Assembly: GCA_047459075.1 (NCBI GenBank)
Contig: VSCH01000004.1
Coordinates: forward strand, 1-64,000
Length of the DNA: 64,000 bases
From: ZC4RG19 sp017577565
Lineage (GTDB): Bacteria; Actinomycetota; Acidimicrobiia; Acidimicrobiales; VFJN01
Reading direction: 5' to 3'
The notes under the pieces were generated by a model. That model ran no database searches. It was not told the origin of the DNA and was given only the letters and a program-made list of their open reading frames with translations. The position numbers and the translations under genes were made by a program. Positions 34,207 to 44,124 of this stretch are shown one piece after another; the first letter of the stretch is position 1; each line of letters starts with the position of its first letter.

Positions 34207-35295
34207 GTGGCGAGCCCCGTCGACTGGGATCTCGCCGAGCGGGTGGCGGTCCGGGTCGCCGGGCGGGAGCCGCTGGCCGAGTCGTACCACTACGCGCGCC
34301 TCGCCCGGGACTTCGAGGAGGTCACCGCGCTCGCCGAGGAGCTGGTCGAGCGGGCGACCGGCCTGCGGTCCGCCAGCGGGCCGGCGCGGGCTCGGGTCGT
34401 CGACCGGGGCGACTGGGTGCGGGCCAACATCGCCAGCTTCGGGCGGCTGCTCCGGCCGCTCACCGACCGCATGGCCGAGCGCCTCGAGGACCGGCGGGGC
34501 CCGGGGGCCCTGCTGGCCGGCGCGTCGCGCAAGGCCGCCGCGGTCGAGATCGGGGCCGTCCTCGGGTGGATGGCCACCCGGGTGCTGGGCCAGTACGACC
34601 TGCTGATCATCGAGGACGAGGACCCCGACGACCAGGACATCGTCTACTACGTGGGGCCCAACGTGCTGGCGCTGGAGAAGCGGTTCGGCTTCCCGCCCCG
34701 CGAGTTCCGCCTCTGGCTGGCGCTGCACGAGGTCACCCACCGGGCGCAGTTCACCGGCATCCCGTGGCTGCGCGAGCACTTCCTGTCGCTGGTCAACAAG
34801 ACGCTGGAGGCGGTCGACCCCGACCCCCGGCGCTTCCTCGACGCCCTGGCCCGGGTGGTCGAGGACCTGCGGTCGGGCAACAACCCGCTGGACGAGGGCG
34901 GCCTGGCCACGCTGCTGGCCAGCCCCGACCAGCGTGACCTGTTCGGCCGCATCGGCGGGATGATGAGCCTGCTCGAGGGCCACGGCGACGTGACCATGGA
35001 CCGCGCCGGCGAGGGGCACGTCCCCTCCGCCGACCGCTTCTCCCGGGCGCTGCGCCAGCGCCGCCGCGAGGGCGGCAGCGTCGCCAAGCTGGTCCAGCGG
35101 CTGGTCGGCATCGACGCCAAGCTCAAGCAGTACGCGCAGGGCGAGTCCTTCATCCGCTACGTCGAGCGCCACGGCGGGCCCCGGGCCCTCGACGCCGCCT
35201 GGCGGGGGCCGGAGTGGCTCCCCGACATGTCGGAGATCCGCTCGCCGCAGGACTGGCTCGACCGCGTGCGCCTGTCCGAGGAGCTCGTCGGCTAG
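34207..35295 (+). CDS. Zinc-dependent metalloprotease, DUF2342 (zincin-like)
   Basis: This 362-residue protein belongs to the actinobacterial zincin_2/DUF2342 family. The zinc motif is HEVTHRAQF (about 177-185, HExxH). IVYYVGPNVLALEKRFGFPPREFRLWLALHE precedes it and is strongly typical. The substrate is unknown. In many actinobacteria this gene precedes tilS and hpt, as here (14 nt to tilS). GTG start. Confidence 0.88.
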   Translation: MASPVDWDLAERVAVRVAGREPLAESYHYARLARDFEEVTALAEELVERATGLRSASGPARARVVDRGDWVRANIASFGRLLRPLTDRMAERLEDRRGPGALLAGASRKAAAVEIGAVLGWMATRVLGQYDLLIIEDEDPDDQDIVYYVGPNVLALEKRFGFPPREFRLWLALHEVTHRAQFTGIPWLREHFLSLVNKTLEAVDPDPRRFLDALARVVEDLRSGNNPLDEGGLATLLASPDQRDLFGRIGGMMSLLEGHGDVTMDRAGEGHVPSADRFSRALRQRRREGGSVAKLVQRLVGIDAKLKQYAQGESFIRYVERHGGPRALDAAWRGPEWLPDMSEIRSPQDWLDRVRLSEELVG

Positions 35296-35308
35296 GTCGG
35301 GCACGGCG

Positions 35309-36214
35309 GTGGCGGACGACCCGGCGGACGACCTGCTCGACCGGCTCGCCGCCCGGTGCGACTTCCCGCCGCCCGGCCGTGCGGTGACCTGCGCGGTGTC
35401 GGGCGGCGCCGACTCGCTGGCCCTGCTCGCGCTCGCCGCCCACGCCGGCTGCCGGGTGACGGCGGTGCACGTCGACCACGGGCTGCGGCCCGGGTCGGCG
35501 GCCGAGGCCGAGGTCGTCCGGCGGGCGGCCGAGCGGTTCGGCGCCGCCTTCCGGGCCGAGTCGGTGCGGGTGCCGCCGGGCCCCAACCTGGAGGCCCGGG
35601 CCCGGGCCGCCCGCTACGCCGTGCTGCCCCCCGACGTGCTCACCGGCCACACCGCCGACGACCAGGCCGAGACCGTGCTCCTCAACCTGCTGCGGGGCGC
35701 CGGGCTGGACGGCCTCGCCGGGATGGACCCCGCCCGCCGGCCGCTGCGGCGGCTGCGCCGGCGGGAGACCCGGGCGCTGTGCGAGGCGCTGGAGCTGTCG
35801 CCGGTGGCCGACCACACCAACGTCGACCCGGCGTTCCGGCGCAACCGGGTGCGGCACGAGCTGATCCCGCTGCTCGACGACATCGCCGGCCGGGACGTCG
35901 TGCCCGTCATCGCCCGCCAGGCCGACCTCCTGCGGGACGACGCCGCGCTGCTCGACGAGCTGGCCGCCGAGCTCGACCCCCGCGACGCCCGGGCGCTCGC
36001 CGCGGCGCCGCCGGCGCTGGCCCGGCGGGCGGTGCGGCGCTGGCTGCGGGAGGCCGGGCCGGGCGGCGAGGAGCGCCACCCTCCGGACGCGGCCGCCACC
36101 GAGCGGGTGCTGTCGGTGGCACGGGGCGAGGCGGTGGCCTGCGAGGTCGCCGGCGGGTGGCGGGTGGCGCGCTCGCGCGGCCGGCTGCGGCTGGAGCCGC
36201 CCGGCCGCCGGTGA
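35309..36214 (+). CDS. tilS: tRNA(Ile)-lysidine synthase
   Basis: This 301-residue N-type ATP pyrophosphatase converts C34 of tRNA-Ile(CAU) to lysidine so that it reads AUA. The PP-loop is SGGADSLALLA (about 31-41). Further family blocks are VTAVHVDHGLRPGSAAEA, TGHTADDQAETVLLNLLRGAGLDGLAGM and VDPAFRRNRVRHELIPLL. It is shorter than the E. coli enzyme (about 430), lacking the extended C-terminal domains, as is usual in actinobacteria. GTG start. Confidence 0.93.
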   Translation: MADDPADDLLDRLAARCDFPPPGRAVTCAVSGGADSLALLALAAHAGCRVTAVHVDHGLRPGSAAEAEVVRRAAERFGAAFRAESVRVPPGPNLEARARAARYAVLPPDVLTGHTADDQAETVLLNLLRGAGLDGLAGMDPARRPLRRLRRRETRALCEALELSPVADHTNVDPAFRRNRVRHELIPLLDDIAGRDVVPVIARQADLLRDDAALLDELAAELDPRDARALAAAPPALARRAVRRWLREAGPGGEERHPPDAAATERVLSVARGEAVACEVAGGWRVARSRGRLRLEPPGRR

Positions 36215-36264
36215 GCCCGACCACCCGGCGTGGCCGCGCTTGGGACCGGCGGTGGGGCGGCCGG

Positions 36265-36270
36265 TAGCGT
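36265..36270 (+). promoter_or_regulatory. -10 box of hpt
   Basis: TAGCGT lies 10 nt before the ATG at 36281. Confidence 0.5.
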
Positions 36271-36280
36271 CTGGACCCGC

Positions 36281-36907
36281 ATGGCGAACGATCCCGGCGA
36301 CATCCGCACCGCCCCCGGACCCTCCGTGCCCAAGGCACCCCCCGAGCACGCGGTGCACCACTTCGAGGACCCGGCCCTGGGGCACGTCGTCGTCGGCGAG
36401 GAGCAGATCCGGGCCCGCATCGCCGAGCTCGGCCACCAGATCACCCTCGACTACGCGGACGAGCCGCCGCTGCTCGTCTGCGTCCTCAAGGGCGCCTTCA
36501 TCTTCCTCGCCGACCTCGTGCGGGCCATCCGCCTGCCGGTCGAGGTCGACTTCATGGCCGTGTCGTCCTACGGCGCCTCGACCCGCTCGTCCGGGGTCGT
36601 GCGCATCGTCAAGGACCTCGACATCGACCTGGCCGGCCGCCGGGTCATCCTCGTCGAGGACATCGTCGACTCCGGGCTGACCCTCACCTTCCTGCGGCGC
36701 AACCTCCTCGCCCGCCAGCCGAAGAGCCTCGACGTGTGCGCCCTCTTCGTGCGCCAGGGCAACCAGAAGACCGAGGAGGTGCTGCGCTACGTCGGCTTCG
36801 AGATCCCGCCCGCCTTCGTCCTCGGCTACGGCCTCGACGTGGGCGAGCGCTACCGCAACCTGCCCTACGTGTGCGAGTACCGCCCGCCGGGCGGCGATGC
36901 GGTCTGA
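36281..36907 (+). CDS. hpt: Hypoxanthine-guanine phosphoribosyltransferase
   Basis: This 208-residue purine-salvage enzyme joins hypoxanthine or guanine to PRPP. It has LKGAFIFLADLVRAI, FMAVSSYGASTRSSGVVRIVKDLD and the PRPP-binding VILVEDIVDSGLTL. The first 30 residues are a variable extension. The ATG is supported by the -10 box 10 nt upstream. The tilS-hpt-ftsH order is conserved across many bacteria. Confidence 0.95.
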   Translation: MANDPGDIRTAPGPSVPKAPPEHAVHHFEDPALGHVVVGEEQIRARIAELGHQITLDYADEPPLLVCVLKGAFIFLADLVRAIRLPVEVDFMAVSSYGASTRSSGVVRIVKDLDIDLAGRRVILVEDIVDSGLTLTFLRRNLLARQPKSLDVCALFVRQGNQKTEEVLRYVGFEIPPAFVLGYGLDVGERYRNLPYVCEYRPPGGDAV

Positions 36908-36927
36908 CGCCGTCCCCCCTCCACCGG

Positions 36928-36933
36928 TAGCCT
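36928..36933 (+). promoter_or_regulatory. -10 box of ftsH
   Basis: TAGCCT lies 10 nt before the GTG at 36944. Confidence 0.5.
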
Positions 36934-36943
36934 GGCCCGCACC

Positions 36944-38947
<2,004 letters not shown>

Positions 38948-38967
38948 GCGCCAGGGGAGGGGGACAC

Positions 38968-39582
38968 ATGTCGGACGAGTGGCCCAGCCGGGAGTTCCCG
39001 CCCATCGACACCCCGATGGACCTCGACCGCATCGCCAAGGCGGTGCGGGAGATCCTCGAGGCGATCGGCGAGGACCCCGACCGGGAGGGGCTGCGCGACA
39101 CCCCGGTCCGGGTGGCCCGGCTGTTCGCCGAGGTGTGCTCCGGCCTGCACGAGCAGGCCGACACCCACCTGGCGGTCACCTTCGACGCCAGCCACGACGA
39201 GATGGTGATGGTGCGGGACATCCCCGTGCAGAGCCTCTGCGAGCACCACCTCATCCCGTTCATCGGCAAGGCGCACGTCGCCTACATCCCGGGGACCGAC
39301 GGCCGCATCACCGGCCTGTCCAAGCTGGCCCGCCTGGTCGACGCCTACGCCCGCCGGCCCCAGGTGCAGGAGCGCCTGACCGTCCAGGTGGCCGACGAGA
39401 TCGACCGCACCCTGCACCCCCGGGGCGTCATGGTGGTGGTCGAGGCCGAGCACCTGTGCATGACCATGCGCGGGGTCCGCAAGCCCGGCGCCACGACGGT
39501 CACCTCGGCCGTGCGGGGCCTGTTCCGCACCAACGTGGCCACCCGCGAGGAGGCCATGCGCTTCATCATCGGCCAGCGCTGA
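38968..39582 (+). CDS. folE: GTP cyclohydrolase I
   Basis: This 204-residue enzyme makes 7,8-dihydroneopterin triphosphate from GTP, the first step of folate synthesis. Zinc ligands are in SLCEHHLIPF and AEHLCMTMRGV. GRITGLSKLARLVDAYARRPQVQERLTVQ is highly typical. A strong GGGGAGGGGGA site precedes the ATG. It starts the folE-folP-x-folB-folK cluster 20 nt after ftsH. Confidence 0.96.
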   Translation: MSDEWPSREFPPIDTPMDLDRIAKAVREILEAIGEDPDREGLRDTPVRVARLFAEVCSGLHEQADTHLAVTFDASHDEMVMVRDIPVQSLCEHHLIPFIGKAHVAYIPGTDGRITGLSKLARLVDAYARRPQVQERLTVQVADEIDRTLHPRGVMVVVEAEHLCMTMRGVRKPGATTVTSAVRGLFRTNVATREEAMRFIIGQR

Positions 39583-39671
39583 CGCGGCGCACCGGGCCCG
39601 CACCGGCCGGCGTGCACTCTGCGCGCGTGCACCGGCCCGCAGCGCACTGCCGAGCGTGGCGACGCGGGGCG

Positions 39672-39677
39672 TAGGAT
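39672..39677 (+). promoter_or_regulatory. -10 box of folP
   Basis: TAGGAT lies 8 nt before the GTG at 39686. Confidence 0.58.
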
Positions 39678-39685
39678 GTGCACCT

Positions 39686-40492
39686 GTGCAGGTCAGCCGT
39701 CCTCGGATCATGGGTGTCGTCAACGTGACCCCAGATTCGTTCTCGGACGGGGGCCGGTACCTCGACCACGACGCCGCCATCGCCCACGGGCACCGGGTGG
39801 TGGCCGAGGGCGCCGACTGGGTCGACGTCGGCGGGGAGTCGACGCGACCCCGGGCCGAGCCCGTGCCGGTCGACGAGGAGCTGCGGCGGGTCATGCCCGT
39901 CGTGCGGGCGCTGGCGGCGGACGGCATCCCGGTGTCGATCGACACCCGCAAGGCCGAGGTGGCCCGGGCCGCCGTCGAGGCGGGTGCGCGCCTGGTCAAC
40001 GACGTCTCGGCGTCGCTGGCCGAGGTGGCGGCCGAGGGCGGCGTCGGGTTCGTCGCCATGCACATGATGGGCGACCCCCGCACGATGCAGGACGACCCCC
40101 GCTACGACGACGTGGTCGTCGAGGTGCGCGACTTCCTCGTGGCCCGCGCCGAGGCGGCCCGCGCCGCCGGGGTCGGCGAGGTCTGGATCGACCCCGGCAT
40201 CGGCTTCGGCAAGACCGTCGAGCACAACCTCGACCTGCTGGCCAACCTGGACGTTCTGGTGGCGACCGGCTTCCCCGTGCTCGTCGGGACGAGCCGGAAG
40301 GCGACCCTGGGCGCCCTCGCCGCCCGGGTCGACCCGGGGGGCCGGACCCCGCCGCCCACCGACCGGCTGGAGGGGTCGGTGGCCACCGCCCTGTGGTCGG
40401 TGCGCTGCGGGGCGGCGATGGTGCGGGTGCACGACGTGGCCGCGACGGTGCGAGCGCTCGAGGCCCTCGAGCTGGCGGCGCCCGTCGCGTGA
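39686..40492 (+). CDS. folP: Dihydropteroate synthase
   Basis: This 268-residue enzyme condenses p-aminobenzoate with dihydropterin pyrophosphate. It has MGVVNVTPDSFSDGG, DVGGESTRP, SIDTRKAEVARAAVEAGARLVNDVS, DPGIGFGKTVEHNLDLL, GTSRKATLG and the C-terminal RVHDVAATVRAL. The GTG at 39686 places the VNVTPDSF block at the usual distance and is supported by the -10 box 8 nt upstream; earlier in-frame starts would overlap that promoter. Confidence 0.94.
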   Translation: MQVSRPRIMGVVNVTPDSFSDGGRYLDHDAAIAHGHRVVAEGADWVDVGGESTRPRAEPVPVDEELRRVMPVVRALAADGIPVSIDTRKAEVARAAVEAGARLVNDVSASLAEVAAEGGVGFVAMHMMGDPRTMQDDPRYDDVVVEVRDFLVARAEAARAAGVGEVWIDPGIGFGKTVEHNLDLLANLDVLVATGFPVLVGTSRKATLGALAARVDPGGRTPPPTDRLEGSVATALWSVRCGAAMVRVHDVAATVRALEALELAAPVA

Positions 40493-40514
40493 GGACGACA
40501 AGGAGACCGGTGAC

Positions 40515-41099
40515 GTGGCAGCGATGAAGGGCAAGTGGGCCCAGGGCATCACGCCCCGCAACTTCTTCTGGGTGATCAAGGACCGGCTGGCCGTGTGCGA
40601 GCGCCCCGGCGGCTACGGCGCGAACCACCGCCGCGTCCGGCGCCAGGAGGAGATCATCTGGATCCGCGAGCAGGGCTTCACCCGGGTCATCTCGCTGATC
40701 AACGCCACGCACAACCTGCACAACTACGACGAGCTGGGCGTGGCCTGGCTGCACCGGCCGCAGGGGCCGCACGACGACCCCGTGGTGTTCCAGCGGAACT
40801 TCTACCGGGAGCTGCACCAGCTGCTGGCCAACGGCGAGAAGCTGATCATCCACCAGGAGGAGGTCGGCGACCGGGTGTGCGGGCTCATCGCCGGCTACCT
40901 GCTGTGGGCCAACCTCGTGCCCTACGGCCCCCAGGCCATCTCGGTCACCGAGCGGCTCACCGGCCGGCAGCTCGGGCCGCTCGGGCGGAGCCTCGTGGCC
41001 TCCGCGGAGCAGCTGCGCGACCAGGCCCGGTCGTCGGGGAGCTCGCCCTCGTCCCCGTCGTCGTCCTCCTCGTCCTCGTCGCCCTCGCCCTCGTCGTGA
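40515..41099 (+). CDS. Dual-specificity-phosphatase-like protein lacking the catalytic cysteine
   Basis: This 194-residue protein resembles cysteine-based tyrosine/dual-specificity phosphatases (GFTRVISLINATHNLHNYDELGV, then a P-loop region). Where active enzymes have His-Cys-x5-Arg, this one reads HQEEVGDR: the spacing and arginine are kept but the cysteine is glutamine. It is therefore predicted to be a pseudophosphatase, perhaps phosphate-binding or regulatory. The last 25 residues are a Ser/Pro run. AGGAGA lies 8 nt before the GTG. It sits between folP and folB, with a 4-nt overlap into folB, so it is expressed with folate synthesis. Confidence 0.65.
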   Translation: MAAMKGKWAQGITPRNFFWVIKDRLAVCERPGGYGANHRRVRRQEEIIWIREQGFTRVISLINATHNLHNYDELGVAWLHRPQGPHDDPVVFQRNFYRELHQLLANGEKLIIHQEEVGDRVCGLIAGYLLWANLVPYGPQAISVTERLTGRQLGPLGRSLVASAEQLRDQARSSGSSPSSPSSSSSSSSPSPSS

Positions 41100-41470
41100 C
41101 CGCCACGGCCGACCGCATCGAGCTGCGCGGCCTGCGCCTGCGGGGCCGGGTCGGGGTGCTCGACCTCGAGCGGGCCCAGGACCAGCCGCTGGAGGTCGAC
41201 CTCGACTTGGCGGTCGACCTGGCCGCCGCCGCGGCCAGCGACGACCTGGCCGACACCGTCGACTACGCCGCCGTCTGCGACCGGGTGGCGGCGACGGTCG
41301 CCGAGGGCCACGTCAACCTGCTGGAGCACCTCGGTGCCCGGGTGGCGGACGCCGTGCTCGACCTGGACGGCCGGATCCGGGAGGTGGCCGTGACGGTGCG
41401 CAAGCTGCGGCCGCCCGTTCCCCACGACCTCTCGACCTCGGGCGTGCGCCTCGTCCGGGCCCGGGGGTGA
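41096..41470 (+). CDS. folB: Dihydroneopterin aldolase
   Basis: This 124-residue enzyme cleaves dihydroneopterin to hydroxymethyl-dihydropterin. It has LRGRVGVLDLERAQDQPLEVDL (conserved Glu), DTVDYAAVCDRVAATVAEGHVNLLEHLG and the catalytic-lysine region VTVRKLRPPVP. The GTG start overlaps the previous stop by 4 nt, and its own stop overlaps the folK start by 4 nt. Confidence 0.93.
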   Translation: MTATADRIELRGLRLRGRVGVLDLERAQDQPLEVDLDLAVDLAAAAASDDLADTVDYAAVCDRVAATVAEGHVNLLEHLGARVADAVLDLDGRIREVAVTVRKLRPPVPHDLSTSGVRLVRARG

Positions 41471-41988
41471 GCGCGATGACCGGCACCGGGACCGGCGACG
41501 GGCGCGGCGCGGCGGCGCCGGGGCGGCGGGTGTTCCTCGGCCTGGGCTCGAACCTGGGCGACCGGGCCCGCCACCTGCGTGACGCCGTCGACACGCTGCG
41601 GGGGCTCGGGCTCGTCGGGGTGTCGCCCGTCTACGAGACCGAGCCGGTGGGCGGGCCCGCTGGCCAGCAGCCGTACCTGAACCTCGTCGTCGAGCTGCGC
41701 ACCGACCGCTCGCCGCAGGAGCTGCTGGGCGTGTGCCGCCGCCTCGAGGCCGCCGCCGGGCGGGTGCGCACCGAGCGCTGGGGGCCGCGCACCCTCGACG
41801 TCGACGTCCTCTGGATCGAGGGCGTGGAGCTCGACACGCCCGACCTCGTCGTCCCCCACCCCCGGATGTGGGAGCGGCGCTTCGTCGTCGCCCCCCTGCA
41901 CGACCTGGCGCCGGACGTGGCCGACGACGCGGCCCTCGCCGTGTCGGAGGGGGCGGTCGAGCGCCTCGGCGCCCTCGACGAGCTGTGA
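41467..41988 (+). CDS. folK: HPPK, 6-hydroxymethyl-7,8-dihydropterin pyrophosphokinase
   Basis: This 173-residue kinase pyrophosphorylates hydroxymethyl-dihydropterin for FolP. It has FLGLGSNLGDRARHLRDAV, SPVYETEPVG, QPYLNLVVEL, RWGPRTLDVDVLW and VPHPRMWERRFVVAPL. GTG start, with GTGA overlaps to folB and to the next gene. Confidence 0.94.
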   Translation: MSAMTGTGTGDGRGAAAPGRRVFLGLGSNLGDRARHLRDAVDTLRGLGLVGVSPVYETEPVGGPAGQQPYLNLVVELRTDRSPQELLGVCRRLEAAAGRVRTERWGPRTLDVDVLWIEGVELDTPDLVVPHPRMWERRFVVAPLHDLAPDVADDAALAVSEGAVERLGALDEL

Positions 41989-42830
41989 GCCGGGCGGACC
42001 GACCGGGGCGGCGCCCCCGGCACGTGCGGATCATCGGGCCCGGTCGGGCGGGCACGTCGCTGGCGCTGGCCCTCACCAGCGCGGGCTGGGAGGTCGGGCC
42101 GATGCTCGGCCGGGGCGACGACCTCGCCGGCGCCGCCCGGGGCGTCGACCTGCTGGTGATCGCGACCCCCGACGACGAGATCCGGGGCGTGGCCAAGGCG
42201 GTCGAGCGGCAGGAGGGCACCGTCGTCGCCCACCTGTCCGGCGCCCGGGGGCTCGAGGTCCTCGCACCGCACCGCCGGCGCGCCGCCCTGCACCCGCTCG
42301 TCGCCCTGCCCACCCCCGAGATCGGCGCCAAGCGCCTGGTCGGCGCCTGGTTCGCCGTCGCCGGCGACCCGCTGGTCGAGGAGGTGGTGGCGGCGCTGCG
42401 GGGCCGCTCGTTCACCGTCGCCGACGCCGACCGGGCCCTCTACCACGCGGCGGCGGCCATCGCCTCCAACCACCTCGTGGCCCTGCTGGGGCAGGTCGAG
42501 CGGCTGGCCGAGGCGGTGGGGGTGCCGTTCGAGGCCTACCTGGAGCTGGCCGAGGCGACCCTGGCCAACGTCGGCGACCTGGGCCCCGCCCGGGCCCTCA
42601 CCGGCCCGGCGGCCCGGGGCGACGAGTCGACGATCCGCCGCCACCTGCGGGCCCTGCCGGCGGAGGAGCGCCGGGCCTACCGGGGCATGGTGGACGCGGC
42701 CCGCCGGCTGGCGGCCCGCCGGCACCACCTGGCCCGGGCCGGCCGGCGGGACGACGGCGACGGCCGGGACCACGACCACCACGACCACCACGACCACGAG
42801 GAGGGCGACGCCCGGTGGACCGACCGCTGA
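41985..42830 (+). CDS. Rossmann-like / DUF2520 protein with His-rich C-terminus
   Basis: This 281-residue protein has an N-terminal NAD(P)-binding fold (VRIIGPGRAGTSLALALTSAGW), VDLLVIATPDDEI, and a helical DUF2520 domain (LYHAAAAIASNHLVALLGQVERLAEAVGV), an arrangement like 6-phosphogluconate or ketopantoate dehydrogenases. In actinobacteria it is commonly beside panC, so a ketopantoate reductase role has been an attractive idea; this is inference. The last 15 residues are a His/Asp run (DHDHHDHHDHEE), likely metal-binding. The 3' end overlaps panC by 16 nt. Confidence 0.82.
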   Translation: MSRADRPGRRPRHVRIIGPGRAGTSLALALTSAGWEVGPMLGRGDDLAGAARGVDLLVIATPDDEIRGVAKAVERQEGTVVAHLSGARGLEVLAPHRRRAALHPLVALPTPEIGAKRLVGAWFAVAGDPLVEEVVAALRGRSFTVADADRALYHAAAAIASNHLVALLGQVERLAEAVGVPFEAYLELAEATLANVGDLGPARALTGPAARGDESTIRRHLRALPAEERRAYRGMVDAARRLAARRHHLARAGRRDDGDGRDHDHHDHHDHEEGDARWTDR

Positions 42831-43669
42831 CCGTGACCACGATCGGCGAGCTGCGCGACCGGCTGGCCGAGCACCGGGCCGCGGGTCGCACGGTCGGGTT
42901 CGTCCCCACGATGGGCTACCTGCACGAGGGCCACGCGTCGCTCATGCGGGCCGCCCGGGAGCACGACGACGTCGTCGTCGTGTCGGTGTTCGTCAACCCG
43001 CTGCAGTTCGGCGAGGGCGAGGACCTCGACACCTACCCTCGCGACCTCGAGCGCGACGCGCGGGTCGCCGCCGCCGAGGGCGTGGACCTGCTCTTCGTCC
43101 CGCCCGTCGAGGAGATGTACCCGGAGCCGGTGCTGACCACCGTGTCGGTGGCGAAGGTGTCCGAGCCGATGGAGGGCGCCGCCCGCCCCGGCCACTTCGA
43201 CGGGGTGGCGACCGTCGTGGCGAAGCTGTTCAACATCGTCGGGCCCTGCCGGGCCTACTTCGGCGCCAAGGACTTCCAGCAGCTGGCGGTCGTGCGGCGC
43301 ATGGTGCGCGACCTGTCGTTCCCGGTCGAGGTCGTGGGCTGCCCGACGGTGCGCGAGCTCGACGGGCTGGCGATGTCGTCCCGCAACGCCTACCTGACCC
43401 CCGAGCAGCGGGAGGCCGCGCCGGTGATCTACCGGGCGCTGCGGGCCGGGGCGGCGGCCATCGCCGCCGGCGAGCGGGACCCGCAGGCGGTGCGGGAGCT
43501 GGTGGCCGGGATCATCGAGGCCGAGCCGCTGGCCGAGCTGGACTACGTCGAGGTGGTCGATGCAGACTCTCTCGCCACCCCGGAGACGCTCCAGGGGAAT
43601 CTGCGGCTCCTCGCCGCTGTTCGGTTCGGACGAGCGAGGCTCATCGACAACGTGGGGGTGACCGTCTGA
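42815..43669 (+). CDS. panC: Pantothenate synthetase
   Basis: This 284-residue ligase joins pantoate and beta-alanine. It has PTMGYLHEGHASLM (HxGH nucleotidyl motif), FVNPLQFGEGEDLDTYPRD, RPGHFDGVATVVAKLFNIV, YFGAKDFQQLAVVRRM and MSSRNAYLTPEQR. GTG start inside the preceding gene; panD follows, giving beta-alanine supply and use in one operon. Confidence 0.96.
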   Translation: MDRPLTVTTIGELRDRLAEHRAAGRTVGFVPTMGYLHEGHASLMRAAREHDDVVVVSVFVNPLQFGEGEDLDTYPRDLERDARVAAAEGVDLLFVPPVEEMYPEPVLTTVSVAKVSEPMEGAARPGHFDGVATVVAKLFNIVGPCRAYFGAKDFQQLAVVRRMVRDLSFPVEVVGCPTVRELDGLAMSSRNAYLTPEQREAAPVIYRALRAGAAAIAAGERDPQAVRELVAGIIEAEPLAELDYVEVVDADSLATPETLQGNLRLLAAVRFGRARLIDNVGVTV

Positions 43670-43698
43670 CGGCACCCACCGAGGGAGGGTTGCGACCC

Positions 43699-44124
43699 GT
43701 GCGCCGACGCATGCTCAAGTCGAAGATCCACCGGGCGGTCGTCACCGACGCGAACCTGCACTACGTCGGCTCGGTGACGATCGACGCCGACCTGCTCGAC
43801 GCCGCCGACATCCTCGAGCACGAGCAGGTGACGATCGTCGACATCGACAACGGCGCCCGCCTCGAGACCTACGTCATCGCGGGCGAGCGGGGCTCGGGCG
43901 ACCTGTGCCTCAACGGCGCGGCGGCCCGCCTCGTCCACCCCGGCGACCGGGTGATCGTCATCTCCTACGCCGACTACGACGAGGCCGAGCTGGCCCACCA
44001 CGAGCCCCGGATCGTCCACGTCGACACGGCCAACCGCCCGATCGACGCGGTGACGGCCGAGCTGCTCGCCCAGCAGCAGCAGGGGCCGCCGCCGCACCGC
44101 TACGTCGAGGTCCCGTCGAACTGA
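43699..44124 (+). CDS. panD: Aspartate 1-decarboxylase
   Basis: This pyruvoyl enzyme of about 141 residues makes beta-alanine from aspartate. It is self-cleaved at Gly-Ser in LHYVGSVTID to create the pyruvoyl group. MLKSKIHRAVVTDANLHYVGS, NGARLETYVIAGERGSGDLCLNGAAARL and HPGDRVIVISYADYDE are standard. The start is uncertain among GTG 43699 (best spacing to GGAGG), ATG 43711 and TTG 43690. It overlaps nadB by 4 nt. Confidence 0.94.
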   Translation: MRRRMLKSKIHRAVVTDANLHYVGSVTIDADLLDAADILEHEQVTIVDIDNGARLETYVIAGERGSGDLCLNGAAARLVHPGDRVIVISYADYDEAELAHHEPRIVHVDTANRPIDAVTAELLAQQQQGPPPHRYVEVPSN

